Part shown: positions 1 to 8,880 of the stretch, one piece after another
How the letters are laid out: the number at the start of each line of letters is the position of its first letter
Position numbering within the stretch: position 1 is the stretch's first letter
DNA from: Acidimicrobiales bacterium
Lineage (GTDB): Bacteria > Actinomycetota > Acidimicrobiia > Acidimicrobiales > SZUA-35
DNA length: 38,661 nucleotides
NCBI GenBank assembly: GCA_024638815.1
Contig: JAHEJM010000031.1
Span: 1-38,661 of the forward strand
Direction of reading: 5' to 3'
The notes under the pieces: model-generated
Told to the model about the DNA's origin: nothing
What the model saw: only the letters and a program-made list of their open reading frames with translations
Databases searched by the model: none
Position numbers and translations under genes: made by a program

Positions 1-995
1 ACCCCCTTGAGGTAGCGGGACAGCACGCCTTCCACGATGGCGGCCAGCCGCCAATGCTGGAAGGCCTGGTAGTACTGCTGATAGTGGGTCACATGCTCCC
101 GATCGAAGCCGGTGCGGTCGCAGTAGGCGTCGAGCAGCCGGGATCGGGTCCAGAACCCACCGGCCTGGGTCGGGAAGGCGGTGGCACCCCGGTAGTTGTC
201 CTCACCCGGCTCCAGCCAGTTGTTGAGCAGGTAGCCGAGATCGGCCAACACGTCGCCCAGGGTGCACAGTTCCCAGTCCAGGACGGCGACCACTCGGCTC
301 GAGCCGGGGTCGATCAGCATGTTGCCCAGTCGGTAGTCGCCGTGCACGATGCCGGTGTAGCGCTGCTCCGGCTTGGTGTCGACCAGGCGCTCGAACGCCT
401 GGTCCATTGCCGGCAGCTCCCGGGTCTTGGTCTTCTCCCACTGGGTCCGCCACCGCTTGAGCTGGCGATCGACGTAGCCCTCGGTTCGTCCCAGATCGCC
501 CAGGCCGATGACGCCGGGGACGGCGGTGTGGAGCGCGGCCAGGACCTCGACCACCGATTCGCTGACCCGCTGTCGCTGCTCCCGGTCGGGGAGCGATGAC
601 TCCACCGTTTCCTCGTCGTGGAGAACGACACCCGGTACGTAGTCCATCACATAGAATGGTGCTCCGTTCACCGACTCATCGCGGCACAGACCACAGGCCG
701 TCGGCACCGGGACCGGGGTCCGGCCGACGGCGGAGATGACCCGATGTTCCCGCTCCATGTCGTGGGCCGTGGCCAGCACAGCCCCCAACGGGGGCCGGCG
801 CAGGACCAGCCGCCGTCCCGCATCGTCGGTGACATCGAAGGTCAGATTGGAATGACCCCCTTCGATGACGGCGAATCGGAACGGCGGCCGCACATCGTCG
901 ATCGTGGTGGTCAACCATGCGGTGACCGACTCGACGTCGATGCCGGCCGGAGCCGACCCGGAGGAGGGAGCGCTATCGGAGGCAGGGGTTGACAT
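1..995 (-). CDS. Phosphotransferase family protein (APH/choline-kinase fold), 3' end outside window
   Basis: The gene reads leftward from an ATG at 995 and stays open to base 1, so its C-terminus is missing. About 331 residues are visible. The kinase-like N-lobe includes the nucleotide-loop segment GGHSNLTFDV near residue 46 and the basic strand LVLRRPP. The catalytic loop is HGDYRLGNMLID, and the metal-binding segment DWELCTLGDVLADLGYLL follows. This order and spacing are typical of the ACAD10-like branch of aminoglycoside phosphotransferase-fold proteins, which in actinobacteria often sit near acyl-CoA dehydrogenases and fatty-acid genes. The substrate cannot be told from sequence, and antibiotic resistance is not implied. 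It is divergent from the lipoprotein gene to its right. Family confidence is high and function is open. Confidence 0.88.
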   Translation of the reverse strand, partial: MSTPASDSAPSSGSAPAGIDVESVTAWLTTTIDDVRPPFRFAVIEGGHSNLTFDVTDDAGRRLVLRRPPLGAVLATAHDMEREHRVISAVGRTPVPVPTACGLCRDESVNGAPFYVMDYVPGVVLHDEETVESSLPDREQRQRVSESVVEVLAALHTAVPGVIGLGDLGRTEGYVDRQLKRWRTQWEKTKTRELPAMDQAFERLVDTKPEQRYTGIVHGDYRLGNMLIDPGSSRVVAVLDWELCTLGDVLADLGYLLNNWLEPGEDNYRGATAFPTQAGGFWTRSRLLDAYCDRTGFDREHVTHYQQYYQAFQHWRLAAIVEGVLSRYLKG

Positions 996-1126
996 GACCC
1001 ACTGTGATAGCCGATGCCGGCTTGGACCGTCGAGATGGCCGAACGGTGGGTTTGGCGCGGAGACCCGTGGGGCGGTGGTTCGGCTACCCGGGTGGTCGGG
1101 GACTGGGCCATGTCGGCCGGCGCCAC

Positions 1127-1132
1127 TACGCT
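1127..1132 (+). promoter_or_regulatory. Possible -10 box for the beta-propeller lipoprotein gene
   Basis: TACGCT lies in the divergent intergenic region. Unlike most genes here, the first plausible start (TTG 1181 or ATG 1265) is far downstream, so this mRNA would have a leader. The assignment is weak. Confidence 0.3.
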
Positions 1133-1180
1133 GAGATCATCGCTGCTGAGGATCCGACGTGCGCCGACCCCGGCGATCTC

Positions 1181-2893
1181 TTGATCCGGACCGATGAGGT
1201 TCGGATCCGGCGCCGATGCTCCGCCCCGGGTGCCACCATCACGAAGCTCCACCGTTCCGCGGCAATGGTCGCTCTTGCCACCGCCTTCACCGTCGCCGTG
1301 CTCGCCGGCTGCGGGAGCTTTCTCGGACAGAACGAGGAGAACGGCGCTTCGGAGGGAGCCGAGTCGCCGGTCACCCAGTCCGATGACGCTCCCGGCCCTG
1401 ACGCCGAGGACGGTACCTCGACCGATGACGAGTCGTCCGATGCCGAGCCGGACGCTGAGGACGATGTCGATGCCGGTGGTGGGAACGGGAATGGTGGTGG
1501 GCCCGACAACAACGACCGGGGGCAGGTCGAGGACGTTCCCGGACTGCTGGATGACGAGGAGGTGGCTCGAATCATCGGTGCGCTGGAGGGTCAGTTGGCC
1601 ATCGGTGACGGCAATGTGGTTGCCGTGGCCCGCCCCGATGGGAACTCCTACCAGGCTCTCGATGGTGATTCCCAGCTCATCGCCGCCCAGCCCACCTGGT
1701 CCCGAGCCGGGGACAAGTTGGTGTGGAGTTCGGTCTCCGCCCTCCGGCAACTCGCCCGGGTCCAGTCGTTCGACGAAGAAGGCGCCGCCGACGGCGCCCC
1801 CCTCGACAGCGAGGCCCAGGGTCCGCCGGTGTTCTACTACCAGTGGACCGATAACGGCGAGACCGTCATGTATCTCCGGAACTCACCCACCGGGACCAAC
1901 ATCGAAGCCGGTGCTCTCGTCCCCGGTCAACAGATCGAGCCGGTGGACGCCGGTGCCCCGTTTTTCGTGAGCTGGTCGCCGACCGGCGATCGAGTGGCGG
2001 CCAACGTCGACAACCGGTCGGTGCGAATCTACGACCAGTTCGCCTCGGTGGCGCAGAACGGTGCTTCTCCCGGCGACGACACGCCCGTGTTCCAGTTGCT
2101 GATCGACGGGACCGGCTTCTCCGCCCCGGCCTGGATCGACGAGACCACGGTACTGATCGTGCTCGACGGCTGGCTCACCGCGCTGGTACTGGACGAAGAC
2201 GGTCGGGAGAAGGAGCGAGTTCGTGTGACCCAGGCGGCCACGCCGGTTCGTTTTGTGGTCAGCCCCGATCGTCGCCGGGTGGCCTATCAGGCCGTCGACC
2301 GGTCCGGACCGGAGATTGATCAGGCCGGATTGCCGACTGTCGACGACCGGGACGAACGGTTTGGGTCCGGGCCGATCGGACCGGACGCAAGACACGATAC
2401 CGGAGTGGGCGTGGATCCGGTTCAGGTTCCCGCGCCGCGGGCCCTGGTGGTCTACGACCTGGAGACCGGCAGCAGGGAGACGGTGACCGATGATGCGGCC
2501 CTGGCCTGGGAGTGGAGCCCCGACGGCACGAAGCTGGCTTGGCTTCGCCCGGAGTCGGCCGGTGGCCGGAGCGCCCGTTGGCGGTTCTGGTCGGTGGACG
2601 GAGAGCAGCCGGCCGGCGATCGGACCACGCCGGTGGTGGCGATCTCGGCCAAGGAGGCATTGAACTACCTCCCGTTTTTCGCCCAGTACACCCAGAGTGT
2701 GAATCGTTGGAGTCCCGACTCGACGGCTTTCGCCATTGCCGGGAGGATCGCGCCGATATCGGGCCCGCCCCGACAGGGGATATGGGTTCACCTGGTGGAC
2801 CAGCCGGCCCGGCCGGTGCTGGTGGCCCAGGGTGATTTTGTGACCTGGGGCTCGGGGCCGACACCGCCGGCGATCGGCCCCTCGCCGGCCTGA
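1181..2893 (+). CDS. Secreted lipoprotein with TolB/PD40-type beta-propeller repeats
   Basis: The reading frame is open from a GTG at 1004, but that would start only 9 bases from the divergent gene. A lipoprotein signal ends in the lipobox VLAGC, with the hydrophobic core MVALATAFTVA. Starting at TTG 1181 gives a basic n-region, while ATG 1265 gives a very short uncharged one, so the start is uncertain. After the lipid-anchor Cys comes a long Asp/Glu/Gly linker of about 60 residues. The rest is rich in beta-propeller blades, with signatures SWSPTGDRVA, EWSPDGTKLAW and RWSPDSTAFAIAG, roughly at residues 262, 443 and 510. Such proteins are anchored outside the membrane and usually bind partners or glycans. 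No enzyme motif is seen. A small LpqB- or TolB-like scaffolding role is possible but unproven. Confidence 0.8.
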   Translation: MIRTDEVRIRRRCSAPGATITKLHRSAAMVALATAFTVAVLAGCGSFLGQNEENGASEGAESPVTQSDDAPGPDAEDGTSTDDESSDAEPDAEDDVDAGGGNGNGGGPDNNDRGQVEDVPGLLDDEEVARIIGALEGQLAIGDGNVVAVARPDGNSYQALDGDSQLIAAQPTWSRAGDKLVWSSVSALRQLARVQSFDEEGAADGAPLDSEAQGPPVFYYQWTDNGETVMYLRNSPTGTNIEAGALVPGQQIEPVDAGAPFFVSWSPTGDRVAANVDNRSVRIYDQFASVAQNGASPGDDTPVFQLLIDGTGFSAPAWIDETTVLIVLDGWLTALVLDEDGREKERVRVTQAATPVRFVVSPDRRRVAYQAVDRSGPEIDQAGLPTVDDRDERFGSGPIGPDARHDTGVGVDPVQVPAPRALVVYDLETGSRETVTDDAALAWEWSPDGTKLAWLRPESAGGRSARWRFWSVDGEQPAGDRTTPVVAISAKEALNYLPFFAQYTQSVNRWSPDSTAFAIAGRIAPISGPPRQGIWVHLVDQPARPVLVAQGDFVTWGSGPTPPAIGPSPA

Positions 2894-3193
2894 TCGACCG
2901 GCACCACATCGGCCCGGCCGACGGGTCACGGAGCGGGCTATCTGGGTAACCATGTTGATTCATGCGACAGAGGCGGCATCGTCCGCTAGTCTTGTAGCCG
3001 GTATCGAGCTGCTTCGGCAGTTCAGCCGCCGCACCACCAAGCATGTGACGTTACCGAACCCATTGCCGGCCCTCGGGGTACGGAACGGGTCGGCGTTGTT
3101 GCTTGATTGCGATCGATCGACGAGGACTCGTCGATCGGCACGCATCCGCGGGCCTACGAGCCCTATCCGCCGCAGTAGAAAGACAACTGTCAG
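2894..3193 (+). other. Intergenic region, 300 bp, upstream of the sigma-fusion gene
   Basis: No gene is supported here; the short reading frames lack any family signature. It holds a perfect 11-bp inverted repeat (3114-3137, listed separately). A TAGTCT hexamer at about 2987-2992 could be a -10 box, giving a leader of roughly 195 bases before the ATG at 3194. Confidence 0.5.
3114..3137. promoter_or_regulatory. Perfect 11-bp inverted repeat, candidate operator
   Basis: CGATCGACGAG at 3114-3124 and its exact complement CTCGTCGATCG at 3127-3137 are separated by two bases. The centre is 68 bases upstream of the sigma-fusion start. The short spacer suits a dimeric DNA-binding protein better than an RNA hairpin. 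A terminator is unlikely because no T-run follows. The binding protein is unknown. Confidence 0.55.
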
Positions 3194-5449
3194 ATGGAAG
3201 ACCCGAAGTCGTCCGTGTCCGACCTGACCCCCTGGTTCGACCAGGCCGGGACCCCGACCGACCCGGTGGACCCGGTGACGTCGTCCGATCGATCGGACGG
3301 ACAACGTCATCGTCCGGACGCGGCCGACAGGACCGTGGCGCCGTCGGGTCCCGGGTTCCTCACCGACACCGAGGCATTCGAGTTGTTGGCCGTTGGCATG
3401 ACCGATTCCTCCGACGCCGTGGTCCCTCCCATCTCGAAGGACGAGCCGGTCGAAACCGAACTGGACGGCGACGAGCCCCTGATCGTCCGTAACCCCGGTG
3501 ACGGTACGGTGGGCGACGAGTTCCCGACCAGCCGAATCGACCGTGCCCGAATCGCTGAGTCCATTGCCGGCACCGATGCCGACACCGATGGTGGCCGAGC
3601 CGACATCGACGTCTCCGGGACCGGATCCTCGGCCGACGGTCTCTGGGCCGACTGTGACGATCTGCCTCCCTTGGTCGTCATCCCCGATGAGCAGCGGAAT
3701 CACCGTCGCAACCAGATAGTCCATCCGGGCCGGGCCGAGCCGAGCGGCGCCGGATCTGAGCCCGGCGGCGGACCGGCGGTGGGCGTCGACGACGAGATGG
3801 TCACGCTGGGCCGGCTACCCGAGCCGGATGAGGTGGTCTCCACCGAGCCGGTCGTGACCGACCGGGCGGCTTTGGCCCGGGGCACCCGTGATGTGGACGA
3901 GATCGAACGTATCTACGAGCACTACGCCGGCCCCGTGGTGGCGGTGGCCGCCACGCTGCTGTCGGAGCAGACCGCCATCAATGAAACCCTGTACGAGACC
4001 TTCGCCACCGCCTGGCGAGCCGCCTCGTCGTTCGAGTCGGTGGGGCCGAAGGGGCCGTGGCTGTTCACGCTGGCCCGACGCTGTGGTCAGGACTGGGCTT
4101 CGTCGCCCGAGGTTCGAGGTGAGGAGCGGGCGTCTGGCATCTATCCTGCGCCCAGTCACCGAGGCGAATCGGTGGCCGGGATGGACGACGTGTGGGAGGC
4201 GTGGGAGGTCCGCCTCGCCCTGGAACAGCTACCCCTGTCGGACCGCAACGTTCTGCGACTCATTCACTATCAGGGCCTGATCCATTCCGAGATCGCGTCG
4301 GAACTGGCCATGCCGGTGGGCACGGTGAGGTCGAGGGCCTACGCCGCATCCCGGCGCTTGGTGGAGTTGCTGGACCATGTGATCCGTCCCCAGGCCCAGC
4401 ACCCGATCGACGACGATCTGGCCTCGGCCCTGACCTGGTATCTGTCGGGTCTGGCCGACGGGTCCGAGCTGGACGAACGCCAACGCCGCGCCGTCAAGCG
4501 AATCCAGTATCAACTGGCCTCGGCGCCCGCCTGGATACAGCCGGCGCCCGCGGTTCGAAGTCGTGTCTCCCAACTGGCCGCGGTCGAGGAGCTGCCGTCT
4601 TCGGGTCGTGGACCGCGGCCGGTGGGTCGGGACGAGGCCGGCCGGCCCGGGAACGGCTCCATGGGCCGTACCACGGTGCAATACGACCTGGCCGAAGCCG
4701 AGGCGCTGTTCTACACCCGGCGCCGCCATGAACTGCCGATCGACGATGAAGCGGGAACCGATGTCGCCGAGGGCCCAAGGGTGCCCGTTGTCGTCCTGAT
4801 ACTGGTGGCGGTCGGGCTCTTCGCCTTGATCTGGGCCGGATGGCGGTCGACGACGGGAACCGGTGACGAGACCGCCACCGGCACCGGAGGGGCGCAGACC
4901 GACGCCCAGTCCGAACCGCTCGAGGGCGACGACTCGACCGTCACCGATCAACCCACGGCAGGAATCGAGACTGCCGTCGAGCAGGACACGGCGGGGTCGT
5001 CGGCATCGGACACGACGCTGGTCTACGAGCTCATGGCCACCGACGTCGATCCCGAGGCCAAGGCACTGGTCCTGGTGACTCCGACTGCAGGGGGTGCCGA
5101 ATTCGAACTGCAGATCCAAGCCTTGGAACCAACCATGGGGGATCAGTACCTGGCGGCGTGGCTCGTCAACGGTGATCAATGGGGCCGAAGCGGCGGGCAG
5201 GCCACCGGCGCCGATCCTACGGTTCAGTTGGTCGACCCCGAGGTTGAGGGGGAGTCGACGGACGGCAACGATATGCCGCTGGCCATACCCCTCGGCTCAT
5301 TTCAGTGGGCACGGCCAAGCGGTGGATTCCGGTTCACCAGTGCCACGGTCGACGACCGGTTCGACACCATCGTGGTCACCCGACAACGCCCCGCCGATCC
5401 CATCGGTCCCAGTGGTCCGGTGGTGTTCTTCGGATCGCTTGGTTCGTGA
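3194..5449 (+). CDS. ECF-type sigma factor fused to anti-sigma-like, transmembrane and RskA-like domains
   Basis: The protein has 751 residues; a usual ECF sigma factor has about 200. Residues 1-230 are low-complexity and acidic. Residues about 235-300 match sigma region 2 (DEIERIYEHYAGPVVAVA ... FATAWRAASSF). Residues 333-397 match region 4, with the HTH HSEIASELAMPVGTVRSRAY. Residues 405-462 resemble the start of an RskA-type anti-sigma factor (SALTWYLSGLADGSELDERQ, later APAVRSRVSQLA), but the zinc-ligand Cys/His residues are absent. One membrane helix spans about 530-549. The outer domain ends in GPSGPVVFFGSLGS, recalling the RskA C-terminal PTGPVVLSGS motif. By inference the sigma domains are cytoplasmic and tethered, with the RskA-like domain outside. 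No separate anti-sigma gene is adjacent. The gene is convergent with the DUF4214 gene, 16 bases away. Sigma assignment is strong; regulation by cleavage is speculative. Confidence 0.87.
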   Translation: MEDPKSSVSDLTPWFDQAGTPTDPVDPVTSSDRSDGQRHRPDAADRTVAPSGPGFLTDTEAFELLAVGMTDSSDAVVPPISKDEPVETELDGDEPLIVRNPGDGTVGDEFPTSRIDRARIAESIAGTDADTDGGRADIDVSGTGSSADGLWADCDDLPPLVVIPDEQRNHRRNQIVHPGRAEPSGAGSEPGGGPAVGVDDEMVTLGRLPEPDEVVSTEPVVTDRAALARGTRDVDEIERIYEHYAGPVVAVAATLLSEQTAINETLYETFATAWRAASSFESVGPKGPWLFTLARRCGQDWASSPEVRGEERASGIYPAPSHRGESVAGMDDVWEAWEVRLALEQLPLSDRNVLRLIHYQGLIHSEIASELAMPVGTVRSRAYAASRRLVELLDHVIRPQAQHPIDDDLASALTWYLSGLADGSELDERQRRAVKRIQYQLASAPAWIQPAPAVRSRVSQLAAVEELPSSGRGPRPVGRDEAGRPGNGSMGRTTVQYDLAEAEALFYTRRRHELPIDDEAGTDVAEGPRVPVVVLILVAVGLFALIWAGWRSTTGTGDETATGTGGAQTDAQSEPLEGDDSTVTDQPTAGIETAVEQDTAGSSASDTTLVYELMATDVDPEAKALVLVTPTAGGAEFELQIQALEPTMGDQYLAAWLVNGDQWGRSGGQATGADPTVQLVDPEVEGESTDGNDMPLAIPLGSFQWARPSGGFRFTSATVDDRFDTIVVTRQRPADPIGPSGPVVFFGSLGS

Positions 5450-5465
5450 CCGTCGAGGCTGGGGC

Positions 5466-6296
5466 TCAACCGACGAGGCGCCATCCCAGGCGATCCCGCC
5501 CGATGCTGCGGGGATAGAAGACCACGATCCATGACGTGTTGGGCCCGACGTTCATACTGATGTCGGTTCCATAGAATCCGTCACCGGCGAATGCGCCGTC
5601 CCAGCGGTAGTCGGTGGCGCCGGGGGCGATTGTTCCCTCGGCCATGGTCACGTTCCGCACTCCGTTCTCCACCGTGTACAAACCGAACGCCTCGGCTCGG
5701 GCCCCGGCCGCCTGATTGTTGTTGCGGACCAAATAGTCGGCGAGAAGCGGCTCTCCGGCCAGGGGGATCACACTGAGCAGTTGGATAGGTCCGGTGCCGC
5801 AATACCAATGGGTCCCCTCGGGGTACCAACGCAGGTAGCCGGCCATCGGTATCCGGGTATTCGTGCGGCGCACGAACTCCTCCGATTCGCTGAACGCCAG
5901 CATCAACGACCCCCGGGAGTATCCCCGTTCCAACGACTGGATCCAGTGGCGACGTCCGGTGGGGTCGGGGGCCCGACGCAGGACGTTGCGGTAGACGAGT
6001 TCGACGAAATCGTCGTTGCTGGTCTGGCCGTACCGGGATTGAAACTCCGATGAGCGAAAGAAGTAGTCCGAGATCTGCTCCAGGCTGGCTTCGCCGTTCT
6101 TGTAGGCATTTGTCCAGTAGTGAAAGCCGATCGGATCGGGTTGACGCAGGAAATACGCCTGGTACAGCCGGGTGATCGAGTCGGTCATCTCCGGGCAGTC
6201 GCTGGGATAGCTCTGGGCGGTGGCCGGTGATGTCGGCGCCACCGCGGCCAACCCGCCGGCTGTGAAGACCAGCATCACCGAGACGACTCGACGCAT
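5466..6296 (-). CDS. Secreted DUF4214 domain protein
   Basis: The ATG at 6296 is chosen because it opens a classic Sec signal peptide: MRR, a hydrophobic stretch (VVSVMLVFTAGGLAAVA) and an Ala-x-Ala site before QSYPSD. The frame continues further upstream, but that would bury the signal. The mature part begins with a DUF4214 unit: ITRLYQAYFLRQPDPIGFHY, then DFVELVYRNVLRRAPDPTGR and FSESEEFVRR. This repeat occurs in extracellular and S-layer-associated proteins and its biochemical role is not settled. The C-terminal 130 residues are beta-rich without a recognised motif. The protein has 276 residues and is predicted to be exported. A long upstream intergenic region follows. Confidence 0.85.
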   Translation of the reverse strand: MRRVVSVMLVFTAGGLAAVAPTSPATAQSYPSDCPEMTDSITRLYQAYFLRQPDPIGFHYWTNAYKNGEASLEQISDYFFRSSEFQSRYGQTSNDDFVELVYRNVLRRAPDPTGRRHWIQSLERGYSRGSLMLAFSESEEFVRRTNTRIPMAGYLRWYPEGTHWYCGTGPIQLLSVIPLAGEPLLADYLVRNNNQAAGARAEAFGLYTVENGVRNVTMAEGTIAPGATDYRWDGAFAGDGFYGTDISMNVGPNTSWIVVFYPRSIGRDRLGWRLVG

Positions 6297-6500
6297 CGCC
6301 CGTGAGAAGCGGTGGCCGTTGGCCCTGCCGCCGACGCCATGGCCTGCTTCGGGGCCGGATCGGGCGTGGCAGATGGTGTTTTGGCGGTTGAAGGTGGGTT
6401 CGGGGAGCATGGCTCGGCTGCGCCGGTGGTTGCACGTCACGGTCGTGCTTGTAGGCCGCGACGAGTGTAGCAGGCATGATGCCGGTGATTCGAGGCGATG

Positions 6501-6517
6501 TGGCACCCATGGTGCCA
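6501..6517. promoter_or_regulatory. Inverted repeat, candidate operator
   Basis: TGGCACC and GGTGCCA are perfect 7-bp arms around a 3-base centre (cat). The site lies between divergent promoters, about 200 bases from each start. Its size suits a dimeric repressor. The binding protein is unknown. Confidence 0.4.
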
Positions 6518-6703
6518 ATTGCTCAGTCATCGACCTGGGTGTGACGCCCGAAGGTTCACCAACAACGCGATCTATCGACACGCAACAAGAAGTATCGACG
6601 TATATACATATGCTACCTGCTCCGGTATTAAGGCATATGCAAGGACATTCTTGTCGCATCTATGGTGGAAAAAAGCCTGGCGCATGTTTGCTAATTGACG
6701 CGC

Positions 6704-6709
6704 TATCTT
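6704..6709 (+). promoter_or_regulatory. -10 box, leaderless start at 6717
   Basis: TATCTT ends 7 bases before the GTG at 6717, placing the transcript start at or next to the start codon. Confidence 0.6.
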
Positions 6710-6716
6710 TTCGTTA

Positions 6717-8762
6717 GTGAGTCCGCAATCAGGTGTTCCCTACGAGAAGCGCCAGCCATCACCGGAGCTGCGCTCGTTCTTGGACCCTCTGAAGCCGGGC
6801 GCGTACTTCGACTGTGGTCGGGCCCGGCTCTACGGTATCGACGAGGTTCTGGAGCAGGAGGCGGAGCGTCGAGGTCGGCCTGTAGGCGCTGATCACTTCC
6901 AGCTCGTGGCCACCGACGGTGGGCTGATCTTCTGTCGGGCCTCGATCACGTTCGCCATCGCCGCCCGGTGGAAGGACATCACCATGTCCCGCCCTGTCGT
7001 CCATTCCGGCGACGGGCGGGTTGATCTGGCCGTGGTGTGGCCCAACCACGGTGAGCTCACCTTCACCGTGAGTCGCCGTCTGGCCAGCAATGTCTTCCGC
7101 CGCTGGCTGCAATTCCAGGCCCAGAGCACTCGTCGCCATCAAGTCGAACAGGCGGCCCGCTACGAGCGCAGCCAGCGGACCCGGCCCGAGCCCGAGTCGG
7201 CGAGCGGCGGCACGGACCGGACCCTGGCGGCGTCGGCGATGCCGGCGCCGGAGACTCTGCAGCTGGACGACGCCGAACGCGAGGTGCTGCGAATGGCGGT
7301 TCAGTCCGGGGAAGTGGGGTTGACGCCCACGCCGGAGGACCATGGCACGGGTCCGCGAGCCGAGCAGCCTCGGACCGACATGGATATCACCCGGGTTGTG
7401 CCGGCCGGGGACATGGCGGCCACCACCCATTTCGACGATCAAGCCACCCAGGCGTACCCGGTGGAGCAGGGACCGGCCGTCTCGGGGGAGATCGAACCCG
7501 AGCAGGTCGATCTGGCCGACGACGCAGGCGCTACCGCCGCCGACCCGCCGGGCGATGATTGGCGCAACGGTTGGACCTATAGCGACGACCATGAGCGCGC
7601 CAACGGTCACGACCGTCGCCGCAATCCCCACCGCGCCGATCATGCAGCCACTCCCACACTGGTGCGGCGGCCGGTTGACGACGTCGACCGTATGCGGCGG
7701 GCCGCGGCCGACACCCAGATCTTCCCCGACACCATGGAATCCGACTCCGGGTCCGGCAAGGCCGGAGCCGGGATCCGGGGGCGGAGTCGACCCGACCCCG
7801 GTAGCGGTTCCCGCCGTTCCGCCGACGCATCGGGCCGGGTCCGGCTCGGCGACCTGGCCATAACCTACGACGCCGATCCCGATCCCGACCGCCATCGAGC
7901 CGGCGACCGGGACGGCGCCAACCGTTCTCGGGGCGGGTACCTCGACGGGCTCCCAGCAACCGCTGGTGATGCCGCACTGGCTTCTTCAGGAGCGCCCGAT
8001 CGTCGTACCCGCCCCGAAACATCACTCGACCCTTCGGCCCGGTCGGTGGCGGCCCACCACAGTGATGATGAAGCCCGGCCGGTACCGGTTCCTCAGATCG
8101 CCGGAGCCCGGTTGCAGACCTCGGAGTCGTTGCGCCGTCGCCATGGCGACGGGCTGGACATTCGCTCGGTGGTACTGACCGATTCCGAGCCGTCGCTGTG
8201 GTCCGACATCTGGCATCGTCATCGCATCAGCATCATGGCCACCGTCAGCCTGGTCGCCCTTCTCATCATCGCCGTTTCCAGCCTTCTGGCCCGCGACGAC
8301 GATGCCTCCGGCACCATGGTCGACGCCGACATCGCAATTCCCACCCGTCAGGACCTGGCCGAAGCCGATCCCCTCGCCGGTGGCGAGGCGACGGTGGCCT
8401 CGACGCCACCGGCCGGATCGAACGCCGACGGCTCCGACATCGAGCCCAACTCGCCCGTGATCGTCGACGCTGGCGACGATGGGGCGGAAACCGGCAGCGA
8501 CGCCACCGACACGATGGGTCAACCCGGCGCGACCGGGACCGATGAGGCCACGGCGACGACCGCCGTGCGCATCTGCCACTCGAACTACGGGGGCTGTGTC
8601 CCGGTCGCTCCCGATGTCGACTGCGAAGGTGACGGTGACGGTCCCGCCTTCCTGTCCGAGCCGGTCGTGATCTTCGGCGAAGACGTGTACGAACTCGACA
8701 CCGATGGTGATCGGGAGGCCTGTGAGCCCGATCAACCCCGGGCCGACCAGGCCGACACCTGA
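6717..8762 (+). CDS. Large single-pass membrane protein with PH-like N-terminus and Excalibur-like C-terminus
   Basis: The protein has 681 residues. Residues 1-140 form a folded domain of alternating strands ending in a helix (RRLASNVFRRWLQFQ), which I tentatively read as PH/GRAM-like. Residues 145-500 are low-complexity, rich in Asp, Arg, Pro and Gly, and probably disordered. One membrane helix lies at about 504-526 (MATVSLVALLIIAVSSLLA). After another acidic linker, residues 616-672 carry a Cys-rich domain: ICHSNYGGCVP, DVDCEGDGDGP and YELDTDGDREACE. The last is the DxDxDGxxCE loop of Excalibur calcium-binding domains. By topology the N-terminus is inside and the Excalibur domain outside. 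The GTG start is supported by a -10 box 7 bases upstream. Function is unknown; an envelope-linked role is inferred. Confidence 0.8.
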   Translation: MSPQSGVPYEKRQPSPELRSFLDPLKPGAYFDCGRARLYGIDEVLEQEAERRGRPVGADHFQLVATDGGLIFCRASITFAIAARWKDITMSRPVVHSGDGRVDLAVVWPNHGELTFTVSRRLASNVFRRWLQFQAQSTRRHQVEQAARYERSQRTRPEPESASGGTDRTLAASAMPAPETLQLDDAEREVLRMAVQSGEVGLTPTPEDHGTGPRAEQPRTDMDITRVVPAGDMAATTHFDDQATQAYPVEQGPAVSGEIEPEQVDLADDAGATAADPPGDDWRNGWTYSDDHERANGHDRRRNPHRADHAATPTLVRRPVDDVDRMRRAAADTQIFPDTMESDSGSGKAGAGIRGRSRPDPGSGSRRSADASGRVRLGDLAITYDADPDPDRHRAGDRDGANRSRGGYLDGLPATAGDAALASSGAPDRRTRPETSLDPSARSVAAHHSDDEARPVPVPQIAGARLQTSESLRRRHGDGLDIRSVVLTDSEPSLWSDIWHRHRISIMATVSLVALLIIAVSSLLARDDDASGTMVDADIAIPTRQDLAEADPLAGGEATVASTPPAGSNADGSDIEPNSPVIVDAGDDGAETGSDATDTMGQPGATGTDEATATTAVRICHSNYGGCVPVAPDVDCEGDGDGPAFLSEPVVIFGEDVYELDTDGDREACEPDQPRADQADT

Positions 8763-8865
8763 CCCGAACACGGCCAACCCCGCTGCGGACCCTGTGCCGT
8801 CGACGACCCGTCTGTCGGTCGGCCGGAGCACAAGGTTCGGCTGTTGGGGTTCGGAGTTGCCCGCC

Positions 8866-8880
8866 CTAGTGCCGCACTAG
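8866..8880. repeat. 15-bp palindrome at the end of prmA
   Basis: CTAGTGC and GCACTAG flank a single C. The right arm contains the prmA stop codon. It lies between two convergent genes and may simply be part of the 3' end; no T-run follows on either strand. Confidence 0.35.

Larger units (their letters stand above)
6297..6716. other. Intergenic region, 420 bp, partly AT-rich
   Basis: This lies between two divergent genes. Bases 6580-6716 are clearly more AT-rich than the rest of the window, with stretches such as tatatacatatg. It also holds the inverted repeat at 6501-6517 and the -10 box of the next gene. No coding region is supported. Confidence 0.6.

Noticed and set aside
1..995. The phosphotransferase as an aminoglycoside resistance gene
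   Set aside because: The fold is shared, but the motifs fit the ACAD10-like branch and nothing in the context points to resistance.
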